Source of the DNA: Evtepia sp.
Lineage (GTDB): Bacteria > Bacillota > Clostridia > Oscillospirales > Oscillospiraceae
Assembly: GCA_029256465.1 (NCBI GenBank)
Contig: JAQSXW010000001.1
Location: 1 to 22,232 of the forward strand
DNA: 22,232 nt
Direction: 5' to 3'
Positions 13,537 through 21,217 of the stretch are shown piece after piece. Within the stretch, counting starts at the first letter, position 1, and each line of letters begins with the position of its first letter. A program made the position numbers and the translations under genes. Under the pieces are notes generated by a model. It saw nothing but the letters and a program-made list of their open reading frames with translations, was not told where the DNA came from and did not search any database.

Positions 13537-15144
13537 TTATCCTTCAACCGGATGAACATCCTGGAAGTGAATGTTCCAGATCCAGGAGGCGTTCATCACA
13601 ACCCCAGTGTAATTCTTATTCATTGCAATGTTTTTAATGGGGTAGTGAACGAAGAGATAGGGCGTATCCTGAATAATGATGTCAAAAGCATCAAACATCA
13701 AATCATTACGTACGGTAGGATTGCTCTCTGCCATTTGCTGCGCAATGAGTGCATTGACTTTCTCATTGTTATAGGCAGCGGAGTTGGAGCTGTTGCCTCC
13801 CTGATAGAGCGGAGTCAGGTTGCCGGAAGGATCGGGGTAGTCTGCTTCCCATCCAGCCATGAGCATATCATAGTCACGCAGACCGTTTGCATCTAAAACT
13901 TCGCCGAACTGATAACGAGTATGCTCGTCGGTAGAAACCTTGCTAATATTCATCGTGATGCCGATTTGAGCAAGGCTACTCTGCATGGCCAGGGCAACAG
14001 AATTGCGCAGCGTATCATCGTTTACCACGAGATTGCATTCAAATCCATTGGGGTATCCGGCTTTTGCGAGCAAAGCACGCGCCTCTGTAACATCAAAGAC
14101 ATGCTTGGGGGTAGCGGCTAGATACTGATTCCAGCGCTCTGGCTCAATGGAGAAGAGTGCATCGGAAGAAGGCAGCGCAGTGGGTGCATCGCCAACCTTT
14201 TCCTTCACAAGATTCTTGTAGATGTTGTCCATATCGACAGCCATCGAAACAGCCTTACGTACCTCTGCATTGTTAAAGGGTGTCTTTTGTGTATTGAACG
14301 CCACAAATAGAACACCAAAACCAGAGTTTGAGGTTAAGGTAATGTTTTGGTCGGAAGCGAGCTCATTAAGCTGACTGGGGGGCGGTGCTACGGTACAGTC
14401 AATGTCACCAGTCTTAAGGGCAACCACACGGGTGTTATCTTCGGTGATGACTTTGAAGATCAGCTTATTAAAATATCCAGCATGATCCTTATCCCAATAG
14501 TTTTTGTTCTTCTCCAGAACCACCTCAGTACCGCTTGTCCAGCTTACATAAGCATAAGGACCAGTACCGACAATGCCACCTTGTGCTTTGCCAAAGTTTT
14601 CACCTGCAGATTCCACAAAGTCCTTTTTCATCACATGGCATGCAGTCGTTGCGGGGACGTATTGCCAAGTTGCATCCGGCTTCTTCAGCGTAACGGTCAG
14701 TTCCCAATCACCCGTTTTTTGAATCTTATCCACATTGTCGTACATCCATCCCAGATAGGAAGCCAGTTCTGGATTTCGGATTCTTTCCATGGAATAAATC
14801 ACATCGTCCATGGTCATTGGTGTGCCATCAGAGAAGGTCACATCACTGCGGATCTCATAGACATAGGTCAGAGCATCGACCTGTTTCCAGCTAGAAGCCA
14901 ACATAGGCTGAAGCTGATTGTTCACGTCAAAGGTCAAAAGGCCCTGTGTGATTTGATTGATCACAGGGTTTGTGGTGAAATCGTAGGCGAACGCAGGATC
15001 CAGGGCCACGATATCACTATCCAATCCAATGACAAAGGTGTCCTTATTCGCAGCTTTGCTACCATTGCCGTTACAACCTGCCAGTAAGGCAAACAGGAAC
15101 AGCGCGCTCAGAAGCACAGAGATCACTTTTCTCATACTTCTCAT
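13537..15144 (-). CDS. Peptide/opine-type ABC transporter substrate-binding lipoprotein (SBP_bac_5)
   Basis: This is an extracytoplasmic binding protein of 535 residues, normal for the OppA/DppA cluster. The N-terminus MRSMRKVISVLLSAL... ends in the lipobox LLAGC (Cys24), so it should be a membrane-anchored lipoprotein. Family signatures include DIVALDPAFAYDFTTNPVI near the mature N-terminus, the VTFSDGTPMTMDDVIYSMERI segment, IVGTGPYAYVSW and ALKTGDIDC. GGAGG seven bases before the ATG fixes the start. It lies last of the five importer genes, 70 bases after the second ATPase, and is followed by a terminator hairpin that may raise its share of transcripts. Peptides, nickel chelates, opines or N-acyl amino acids are all possible substrates; the sequence does not decide. 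Confidence 0.92.
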   Translation of the reverse strand: MRSMRKVISVLLSALFLFALLAGCNGNGSKAANKDTFVIGLDSDIVALDPAFAYDFTTNPVINQITQGLLTFDVNNQLQPMLASSWKQVDALTYVYEIRSDVTFSDGTPMTMDDVIYSMERIRNPELASYLGWMYDNVDKIQKTGDWELTVTLKKPDATWQYVPATTACHVMKKDFVESAGENFGKAQGGIVGTGPYAYVSWTSGTEVVLEKNKNYWDKDHAGYFNKLIFKVITEDNTRVVALKTGDIDCTVAPPPSQLNELASDQNITLTSNSGFGVLFVAFNTQKTPFNNAEVRKAVSMAVDMDNIYKNLVKEKVGDAPTALPSSDALFSIEPERWNQYLAATPKHVFDVTEARALLAKAGYPNGFECNLVVNDDTLRNSVALAMQSSLAQIGITMNISKVSTDEHTRYQFGEVLDANGLRDYDMLMAGWEADYPDPSGNLTPLYQGGNSSNSAAYNNEKVNALIAQQMAESNPTVRNDLMFDAFDIIIQDTPYLFVHYPIKNIAMNKNYTGVVMNASWIWNIHFQDVHPVEG

Positions 15145-15214
15145 TTTGTTTCCTCCATTTCATTCTCAACTTCTATTTTCGATTCACACCCCATTAGGAT
15201 GAAAGCGAACCAAT

Positions 15215-16177
15215 TTAGACCAGGTGGCAGGCAACCTTATGGCCTGCTACTACCTCCCGCAGTTCTGGTCTTTCCTCCTTGCAACGCTCACTACAGTAAA
15301 TGCAGCGAGGAGCAAAGGGACAGCCCTTTGGTAGATCAATGGCACTGGGCAAGTCTCCCTGTAGGATGACTCTCTCCATCTTTTCATCCGGATCAATGCT
15401 GGGAACGGCAGACATGAGTGTTTGCGTATAGGGATGAAGCAGATTTTTAAATAGTTCTTCTGTTTCTGCCTGTTCCACAACCATGCCCAAGTACATGACA
15501 GCAACCTGATCGCAGAGATAGCGCACTACCGTCATTTCGTGAGAAATGAACAACATGGTCAGAGAAAATTTCTGTCTCAAATCCATGAGAAGATTCAGGA
15601 TCTGTGCCTGCACTGATACGTCCAACGCAGAAACCGGTTCGTCCGCTACGATAAAATCCGGAGTGAGTAGTAGCGCTCTGGCAATCGCCAGTCGCTGAAG
15701 CTGTCCGCCGGACATCTCGCTGGGAACACGGTGCAGTGTATCGTCTGGCAGGTTTATTTCTTTTAGTAGATGATTTATTTTGTCTTCCGCCTCCTGCATA
15801 GGAATCTGGTGCACTTTGGCGACCTCATGTAAGGCGGAACCAATTCTTTGCTTGGGATTAAACGAAGCGTAGGGATTTTGAAAGATCATTTGCATGTGTC
15901 GCCGGATTGGCTTGAGTTCTTTCCCCGAGAGACTTGTAATATCCTGCCCCTGGAAGGTGAGGGAACCAGAGGTGATGCTCTCCATGCGTAAAAGGCAACG
16001 GCCTAATGTAGATTTTCCGCATCCAGATTCGCCTACCACTCCGAAAATACTGCCTTTGGGAATGGAGAGGCTCACGCCGCCCACCGCTTGAAGCACCTTT
16101 GCTTTTTCTCGCAATGTGCGAGAGGGCACCGGAAATGATTTATAAAGATTGTTTGCTTCCACCATCATCTCAATCAT
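15215..16177 (-). CDS. dppF: Oligopeptide/dipeptide ABC transporter ATP-binding protein (DppF/OppF type)
   Basis: This is the second nucleotide-binding subunit of the importer, 320 residues. Walker A is GESGCGKST, the signature SGGQLQRLAIARAL and Walker B FIVADEP. The oligopeptide-type C-terminal cysteine cluster is present (CPFAPRCIYCSERC), a region that in some family members binds an iron-sulfur cluster. The ATG overlaps the end of dppD by eight bases (ATGATTGA), and AGGAGG lies eight bases upstream inside dppD. It works with DppD at the inner face of the DppB/DppC channel. The dpp name reflects family, not a proven dipeptide substrate. Confidence 0.93.
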   Translation of the reverse strand: MIEMMVEANNLYKSFPVPSRTLREKAKVLQAVGGVSLSIPKGSIFGVVGESGCGKSTLGRCLLRMESITSGSLTFQGQDITSLSGKELKPIRRHMQMIFQNPYASFNPKQRIGSALHEVAKVHQIPMQEAEDKINHLLKEINLPDDTLHRVPSEMSGGQLQRLAIARALLLTPDFIVADEPVSALDVSVQAQILNLLMDLRQKFSLTMLFISHEMTVVRYLCDQVAVMYLGMVVEQAETEELFKNLLHPYTQTLMSAVPSIDPDEKMERVILQGDLPSAIDLPKGCPFAPRCIYCSERCKEERPELREVVAGHKVACHLV

Positions 16178-17153
16178 CCATCAGCCCTCCTTCCAATGCC
16201 CGAAAACAGGCTGACAAATGACCATTGCCGCAATCTAAAAACTCTGGATACGCTTCATTGCAGTGGGGCGTGGCGTATTGGCAACGGGGGGCAAACATGC
16301 AGGCCTTCGGTGGCTGAAATAGCGCCGGAGGACTACCTGCAATGGTCTCCAATCGGCCCCCACGGCTTTCCATGCCCGGAATGCTCCGAATGAGTGCCCG
16401 GCTGTATGGATGCTTGGCGTTTTTCATCAGCTCGCGGGTTTCTCCTGTTTCCACTACCTTTCCTGCATACATCACCGAGACACGCTGGCAGGTTTCTGAC
16501 ACCACACCAAAGTTATGGGTGATGAGGAGTACGCTCATCCCCATCTCCTCCGCCAGCTGTTTGATGAGTTCCAGAATCTGAGCTTGGATGGTAACATCCA
16601 GCGCTGTGGTCGGTTCATCCGCAATGAGCAGTTTGGGGGAGCAAGCAATCGCCATCGCAATCATCACACGCTGCTGCATCCCTCCGGATAATTCAAAGGG
16701 GTATTGGTGAAACCGTTTGGAGGCTGGCTCAAGCCCAACTTGTTCGAGTAGCGCTTCTGCCTTTTCACGTGCCTCCTTCTTCTCGGCACTCATATGGAAT
16801 CGATACATTTCCGCAATTTGATTTCCCACAGTCATCAAAGGATTTAGAGAAGTCATTGGATCTTGAAATATCATGGAAATTTCACTGCCACGCAGGCGTT
16901 CCATCTGCCTTTTGGATAAGGCAAGCAGGTCCCTATCTTCAAAAAGAATGCTGCCTCCCACACGGCTACGACGCTCATTATGAAGTCGGAGAATGGATTT
17001 TGCCGTCATGCTCTTTCCGCATCCGGACTCCCCTACGACGCCATGAATTTCCCCCTGCCGGATGTCCATATCAACCCCGGAAATTGCATAGACAATTCCG
17101 CGGTTCGTCATGAGTTCTACCGTGAGGTTTTGGATCTCAAGCAGGTTTTTCAT
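16170..17153 (-). CDS. dppD: Oligopeptide/dipeptide ABC transporter ATP-binding protein (DppD/OppD type)
   Basis: This is the first nucleotide-binding subunit, 327 residues. It has Walker [10 protein letters not shown], signature [15 protein letters not shown], Walker [13 protein letters not shown], and the C-terminal oligopeptide-transporter cysteine motif ([14 protein letters not shown]). The start is the ATG at 17153 with AGGAGG eight bases upstream; a TTG one codon earlier is a weaker option. It overlaps the end of dppC by 17 bases and the start of dppF by eight, so dppC, dppD and dppF are translationally coupled. GESGCGKSM replaces the usual Thr/Ser with Met after the Walker lysine-serine pair, a tolerated variant in OppD/DppD. 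Confidence 0.93.
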   Translation of the reverse strand: MKNLLEIQNLTVELMTNRGIVYAISGVDMDIRQGEIHGVVGESGCGKSMTAKSILRLHNERRSRVGGSILFEDRDLLALSKRQMERLRGSEISMIFQDPMTSLNPLMTVGNQIAEMYRFHMSAEKKEAREKAEALLEQVGLEPASKRFHQYPFELSGGMQQRVMIAMAIACSPKLLIADEPTTALDVTIQAQILELIKQLAEEMGMSVLLITHNFGVVSETCQRVSVMYAGKVVETGETRELMKNAKHPYSRALIRSIPGMESRGGRLETIAGSPPALFQPPKACMFAPRCQYATPHCNEAYPEFLDCGNGHLSACFRALEGGLMDD

Positions 17154-18096
17154 CAAGAGATCCTCCTTTATTTTTCTGTTTGCTTGCTAACTTCTCTTGT
17201 TTTCGCTCATATTTTTTAAAGCTTGGCAAGACAGTTTGAGCCTGATCTAGGTACTGATGCAGTCCGTCACTGAAAATATTGAGAGAGACCACCACAAACA
17301 CAATCATCGCGCCAGGTGCTAAAGCCAAATAGGGGTTTGCCAACAGATAGCTGCGACCGGACCCCAGCATAGCACCCCAGTCTGCTGTAGGCTCTGCCAC
17401 ACCCAGGCCTAGGAAGGATAGTGCCGATAAATCTAGGATTGCATAGGCAATATCCAGTGTGAGTTGAACCAAAATGGTGGAGATGCAGTTCGGCAAAATA
17501 TGGCGGTACATAATCCGCAGATTTGAGTATCCCAACGACATGCTGGCAGAAATGTAGACTTTATTTTTTTCTACCATCGTAAGAGAGCGGGTCAGTCTTG
17601 TAAGCATAGGAACATAGACGATACCAAGCGCCAAGATAGAGTTCTTCATTCCCTGCCCCATACCGGCAACAAAAATAAATGCCAAAAGCAAGGACGGAAA
17701 AGAAAGCAGCACATCACACAAACGCATGATGAGTTGATCAATCCGCCCACCATAATAACCGGAAATGAGCCCAAACGGAATTCCGATTACCATAGAAATC
17801 GCTACAACTCCTAATGCACCCAACAGGGCGGTGCGTCCGCCGTAGAGCAGGCGGGAAAAGAGATCTCGACCGTTTAGATCGCAGCCTAACCAGTGCTCTG
17901 GGCTGGCTTTGGCTAGGCTAAGCGGCAAATCCTGTGCATTGGGGTCGTAGGGCGCAAATACGGGTGCAAAGACAGCACTCAGGATAATAAGTAGCAAAAC
18001 GATCATGGATATGGTAAAGCTCGCGGTAAACAGCTTGCCATAACGCTGCTTTTTAGAACGATACAGCGGGGGATGACCAAATAACGCAGTAAACAT
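17137..18096 (-). CDS. dppC: Peptide-type ABC transporter permease (DppC/OppC type)
   Basis: This is the second membrane subunit, 319 residues. It opens with an OppC_N-type region (a charged stretch, first helix near 29-50, then YDPNAQDLPLSLAKASPEHWLGCDLNGRDLFSRLLYGGRTAL), followed by about five more membrane helices. The cytoplasmic EAA-like loop (MSLGYSNLRIMYRHILPN) contacts an ATPase subunit. The AAGGGGGA upstream of ATG 18096 and an 11-base gap after dppB show tight coupling. The C-terminal 25 residues are very rich in Lys, an unusually basic cytosolic tail. Confidence 0.93.
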   Translation of the reverse strand: MFTALFGHPPLYRSKKQRYGKLFTASFTISMIVLLLIILSAVFAPVFAPYDPNAQDLPLSLAKASPEHWLGCDLNGRDLFSRLLYGGRTALLGALGVVAISMVIGIPFGLISGYYGGRIDQLIMRLCDVLLSFPSLLLAFIFVAGMGQGMKNSILALGIVYVPMLTRLTRSLTMVEKNKVYISASMSLGYSNLRIMYRHILPNCISTILVQLTLDIAYAILDLSALSFLGLGVAEPTADWGAMLGSGRSYLLANPYLALAPGAMIVFVVVSLNIFSDGLHQYLDQAQTVLPSFKKYERKQEKLASKQKNKGGSLDEKPA

Positions 18097-18107
18097 TTGA
18101 ATCCCCC

Positions 18108-19031
18108 TTACTGTAATCGGATTCTGGGATCCAGAATCGCATAAAAAACGTCAACGAGCAGATTGATGCACATAAAGATGAAGACTAGAAGCAGTGTCAC
18201 GCCCTGTACCACAGGATAATCTGAGGTCTTGATTCCGGTCAGCAGCAAATCACCCAAACCTCCCATTGCAAAAACGGCTTCCACCAACACGGCACCCACG
18301 AGCATGCTGCCAATCTGCACAGAGGTCACTGTGATGATCGGAATGAGTGCATTTTTTAATGCGTGGGTAATGATCACCCGTAGGCGTGGAATTCCTTTCG
18401 CCGTAGCTGTTCGAATATAATCCGAATTGAGCTGTTCGATCATGGTCGTGCGCGTGATTCTACTGGTCAGTGCCACCATGTTTAACGCCAAGGCAACCGA
18501 TGGTAGCACCATGTGACGCCAAGTTCCCGTTCCAATCGAGGGAAACAGGTTCCAATGTAAAGAGAAAATCAGCATAAATATAATCGCCGTCAAAAAAACG
18601 GGCGATGCCACAAAAATCAATGATAAAATCGATAACACTTTATCAAGGGTTGTATTCATTTTGACTGCGCTGATGACTCCGATAGGAATGGAAATCAGGA
18701 TAGCCAGAAGACCACTAATGGCCACCAAGGAAAGCGTTACGTCCATCCGTTCCTTGATTAACAGGTTAACGCTCTGCTTTTGCTGATAGCTTTCTCCAAG
18801 ATCCAAGCGCAGCGCGTCGGTTATCCAAATCACATATTGTTCTGCTGGACTTTTGTCTAAGTAATACCGCTCCCTGAGCTGCTGTTTTGTCTCATCACTG
18901 ACGTTTTTTCCCTTTGTCATGGATGCAACAGGATCCGTGGGTGTGATGCGCACCATGGAAAAGATTAAAACCGATACGACAAATAAAACCGGTATCATTT
19001 GCAACACACGTTTTAACAAAAACTTACTCAC
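18108..19031 (-). CDS. dppB: Peptide-type ABC transporter permease (DppB/OppB type)
   Basis: This is the first membrane subunit and first gene of the importer operon, 307 residues. MSKFLLKRVLQMIPVLFVVS is the typical opening helix, followed by ITPTDPVASMTKGKNVSDETKQQLRERYYLDKS, the usual periplasmic segment. Five more helices follow, with an EAA-like loop (TATAKGIPRLRVIITHALKN). The start is a GTG at 19031 with GAGGTG five bases upstream. The gene lies about 100 bases downstream of a strong promoter. DppB and DppC form the transmembrane channel. Confidence 0.93.
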   Translation of the reverse strand: MSKFLLKRVLQMIPVLFVVSVLIFSMVRITPTDPVASMTKGKNVSDETKQQLRERYYLDKSPAEQYVIWITDALRLDLGESYQQKQSVNLLIKERMDVTLSLVAISGLLAILISIPIGVISAVKMNTTLDKVLSILSLIFVASPVFLTAIIFMLIFSLHWNLFPSIGTGTWRHMVLPSVALALNMVALTSRITRTTMIEQLNSDYIRTATAKGIPRLRVIITHALKNALIPIITVTSVQIGSMLVGAVLVEAVFAMGGLGDLLLTGIKTSDYPVVQGVTLLLVFIFMCINLLVDVFYAILDPRIRLQ

Positions 19032-19137
19032 CGAAACACCTCATTTTCCGGCCACTCTTCCCTCTCATTCGATTTTGCCTTCCAATGGTGATTGAAAGCA
19101 AGTTACCCCTTTGGCAAAAAATTCATAATATTAAAAA

Positions 19138-19167
19138 ATTATATGACATTTTTCATGCATTTGTCAA
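19138..19167 (-). promoter_or_regulatory. Promoter of the dpp-type operon
   Basis: TTGACA (19167-19162), an 18-bp spacer and TATAAT (19143-19138), both boxes perfect, inside an AT-rich stretch. The start site would be near 19131, giving a leader of about 100 bases with no hairpin or riboswitch core that I recognise. Confidence 0.88.
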
Positions 19168-19269
19168 GAAATATCCAGCATTTCCCTCGGAACTCTTATA
19201 AAAATACAAGGGCAAAACACAGCAATTTTCACTCCCTTTAGGTCTGCTGAAAAGCAAGCATTGGAAGCC

Positions 19270-19298
19270 TTGTATTCCCGTAAGCATCGTGCTAAACT
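19270..19298 (+). promoter_or_regulatory. Candidate promoter of the aldehyde dehydrogenase operon
   Basis: TTGTAT (19270-19275), a 17-bp spacer and TAAACT (19293-19298). Each box has mismatches, so support is moderate. It is the best plus-strand candidate in the 362-base divergent gap 19032-19393. Apart from this, the dpp promoter and the small hairpin near 19370, the gap shows nothing I can name. Confidence 0.4.
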
Positions 19299-19363
19299 AG
19301 GTTCATATTCCATGAATTTTTTTCCTTCTATGACCACTGGTTATCCCATCTTACAGGAAAGTA

Positions 19364-19378
19364 GGGGCATGTTGCCCC
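19364..19378 (+). promoter_or_regulatory. Small GC-rich hairpin just ahead of the aldehyde dehydrogenase start
   Basis: GGGGCA-TGT-TGCCCC, six pairs with a three-base loop, ends 15 bases before the ATG and just ahead of a weak GTGAGAG ribosome binding site. No U-tract follows, so it is not a terminator. It could influence ribosome access or mRNA stability. Confidence 0.4.
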
Positions 19379-19393
19379 TTGTGAGAGATTGCC

Positions 19394-20773
19394 ATGAATC
19401 AAGATGATATTTTGAAAACGTTAGAGTCCCAACGCCAATTCTTCCGTGAAGGACACACCAGAGGGGTCGCCTCTCGTTTGGATGTGTTACGGCGACTCAG
19501 GGACGGGATTCTGGATATGGAGAAGGAGATCCTTGCTGCCCTCCATGAGGATCTGGGCAAGTCTGCAGCGGAGGCATACCTGAGTGAAATTGGCGTCGCT
19601 TTAGGGGAACTGCGCTTCATGATGCGCCATGTCAAATCCTTTGCTAAGCCCCGCCGGGCTAGGGCTTCCTTGGCCCAACTCCCCGGCCGATGCCGTATCT
19701 TGCCTGAACCTTATGGAACTGCGCTCATCATCAGTCCCTGGAACTACCCCTTTCTTTTGGCCATTCAACCAGCCATTGATGCCATTGCCGCAGGGAATAC
19801 CGTGGTCATCAAACCCAGTGAGCATGCACCCGCCACCAGTCGAGTGCTAACTCAGCTCTTTTCTCACCGTCTACTACCGGAATGGGCTGTCGTGATCCAG
19901 GGAGATCATCGAGAAAGCCAGATGCTTCTCGAGTGTCCCTTCGACTACATTTTCTATACTGGAGGTCCGAAAATTGGGCGGATTGTCATGGAGAAAGCCG
20001 CCGCACAACTGACACCAGTCACGCTGGAACTGGGCGGAAAAAGCCCCTGTGTTGTGGACGAAACGGCTAATCTCGCCCTAGCTGCAAGACGGATCGTCTT
20101 CGGAAAGTATTTAAACTGTGGCCAAACCTGTGTCGCACCTGACTACCTCTATGTGCAGGAGGACATTTGCGAGCCACTCATGGCAGCCATTGGCGATGAG
20201 ATTTTGGCGCAATACGGCCAGTCGCCCTTACATAATCCTGACTATGGAAAAATCATAAACCAAGATCACTTTGACCGACTCATGGGACTCATAGATCGTC
20301 TAAAGGTGAGCATTGGCGGTGACTGCAACCCTAACACCCTTCAAATTGCTCCTACTGTACTAAAAGAGATCAGCTTTTCCGATCCTATCATGGAGGATGA
20401 AATTTTTGGTCCCATCCTTCCCGTCCTCACCTATCGGCATTTAGAGGAAGCCATCGGGGAAATCTCCGCCCGCCCCCATCCTTTGGCCTTGTATCTCTTC
20501 AGTGAAAACAAATCAGTTCAGCAGAAACTGATGAACGATCTGCAATTCGGCGGCGGTTGCATCAATGATACCATCCTTCATCTGGCATCCAGCCACATGG
20601 GGTTCGGAGGGATCGGGGGTAGCGGCATGGGTTCCTATCACGGAAAGGCCGGATTTGATGCCTTTACCCATGAGAAAGCTATTTTGCAAAAGAACGCATT
20701 TTTTGACCCGGCCATGCGTTATCCACCGTATACTGATGCGAAGGCCCGTCTACTCCGACGCTTGATGCGATAA
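19394..20773 (+). CDS. Class 3 aldehyde dehydrogenase, NAD(P)-dependent
   Basis: The 459-residue enzyme oxidises aldehydes to carboxylic acids. It has the ALDH3 hallmarks: SPWNYP with Asn117, the general-base Glu212 in LELGGKSP, and the nucleophile Cys246 in NCGQTCVAPDY. The EDEIFGPILPV segment and the glycine-rich MGFGGIGGSGMGSYHGKAGFDAFTHEK near the C-terminus are also typical. Length is normal for bacterial members. The ribosome binding site is weak (GTGAGAG before GCC-ATG) and lies next to a small hairpin. A related C-terminal membrane anchor seen in some ALDH3 enzymes is absent. It is followed 27 bases later by the zincin-like gene, so the two may be co-transcribed. The physiological aldehyde cannot be inferred. 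Confidence 0.94.
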   Translation: MNQDDILKTLESQRQFFREGHTRGVASRLDVLRRLRDGILDMEKEILAALHEDLGKSAAEAYLSEIGVALGELRFMMRHVKSFAKPRRARASLAQLPGRCRILPEPYGTALIISPWNYPFLLAIQPAIDAIAAGNTVVIKPSEHAPATSRVLTQLFSHRLLPEWAVVIQGDHRESQMLLECPFDYIFYTGGPKIGRIVMEKAAAQLTPVTLELGGKSPCVVDETANLALAARRIVFGKYLNCGQTCVAPDYLYVQEDICEPLMAAIGDEILAQYGQSPLHNPDYGKIINQDHFDRLMGLIDRLKVSIGGDCNPNTLQIAPTVLKEISFSDPIMEDEIFGPILPVLTYRHLEEAIGEISARPHPLALYLFSENKSVQQKLMNDLQFGGGCINDTILHLASSHMGFGGIGGSGMGSYHGKAGFDAFTHEKAILQKNAFFDPAMRYPPYTDAKARLLRRLMR

Positions 20774-20800
20774 TCCATTCTGCTGGAAAGGAGCAAGTGT

Positions 20801-21217
20801 ATGGTGTTAAGCTTTGAACAGGTTGGAACACTGATGGACGAGATCGCAGATTCTTTTCCGGAGGAATTTTATGAGGAACTCAACGGTTCCGTCCTACTTT
20901 TGCAGGAAGAAAAGTTGGACCCCGACGCACTGGATCTTTATGTAATGGGTGCTTACTGCCGCGACCAGATTGGCCGCTATATCGAGATCTATTACGGTTC
21001 CTTTGCCCAGTTGGCGCAGCAGGAAGATTGGTCGGAAGCCGACTGGCACCAGGAACTCTGGGATACGCTTTCTCATGAATTTACGCACCATTTGGAAAGT
21101 TTGGCTGGCGAATGGTCACTGGAAGACAAAGATGAAGCATTTATGGAGCATTATTGGTCAGAAAGAAATCGCAAGAAAAATCGGAAGGGCGACAACCTGT
21201 CCCCCCAGAACCCGTAA
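20801..21217 (+). CDS. Small zincin-like metallopeptidase-family protein (HExxH)
   Basis: This cytosolic protein of 138 residues contains an HExxH zinc motif, SHEFTHHLE, with His92, Glu93 and His96. It resembles the family of small 'zincin-like' proteins (PF06262 type), which share an N-terminal acidic helix (FEQVGTLMDEIADSFPEEF) and an IEIYYGSF strand before the motif. Peptidase activity has rarely been shown for this family. AAAGGAG precedes the ATG by seven bases. The tail (NRKKNRKGDNLSPQNP) is polar and likely disordered. Its stop overlaps the comEC start by one base (TAATG), which suggests coupled translation, though no functional link is known. Confidence 0.85.
   Translation: MVLSFEQVGTLMDEIADSFPEEFYEELNGSVLLLQEEKLDPDALDLYVMGAYCRDQIGRYIEIYYGSFAQLAQQEDWSEADWHQELWDTLSHEFTHHLESLAGEWSLEDKDEAFMEHYWSERNRKKNRKGDNLSPQNP

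Noticed and set aside
13464..13559. N-terminal extension of the amidohydrolase to 13559
   Set aside because: It overlaps the binding-protein gene's end and the terminator hairpin; TTG 13463 has GAGGAGG at ideal spacing.
19203..19276. 9-bp inverted repeat AATACAAGG / CCTTGTATT in the dpp-ALDH divergent gap, the second arm touching the candidate -35 box
   Set aside because: A match of this length in a 360-base gap can easily arise by chance, and the 56-base separation gives no clear structure.
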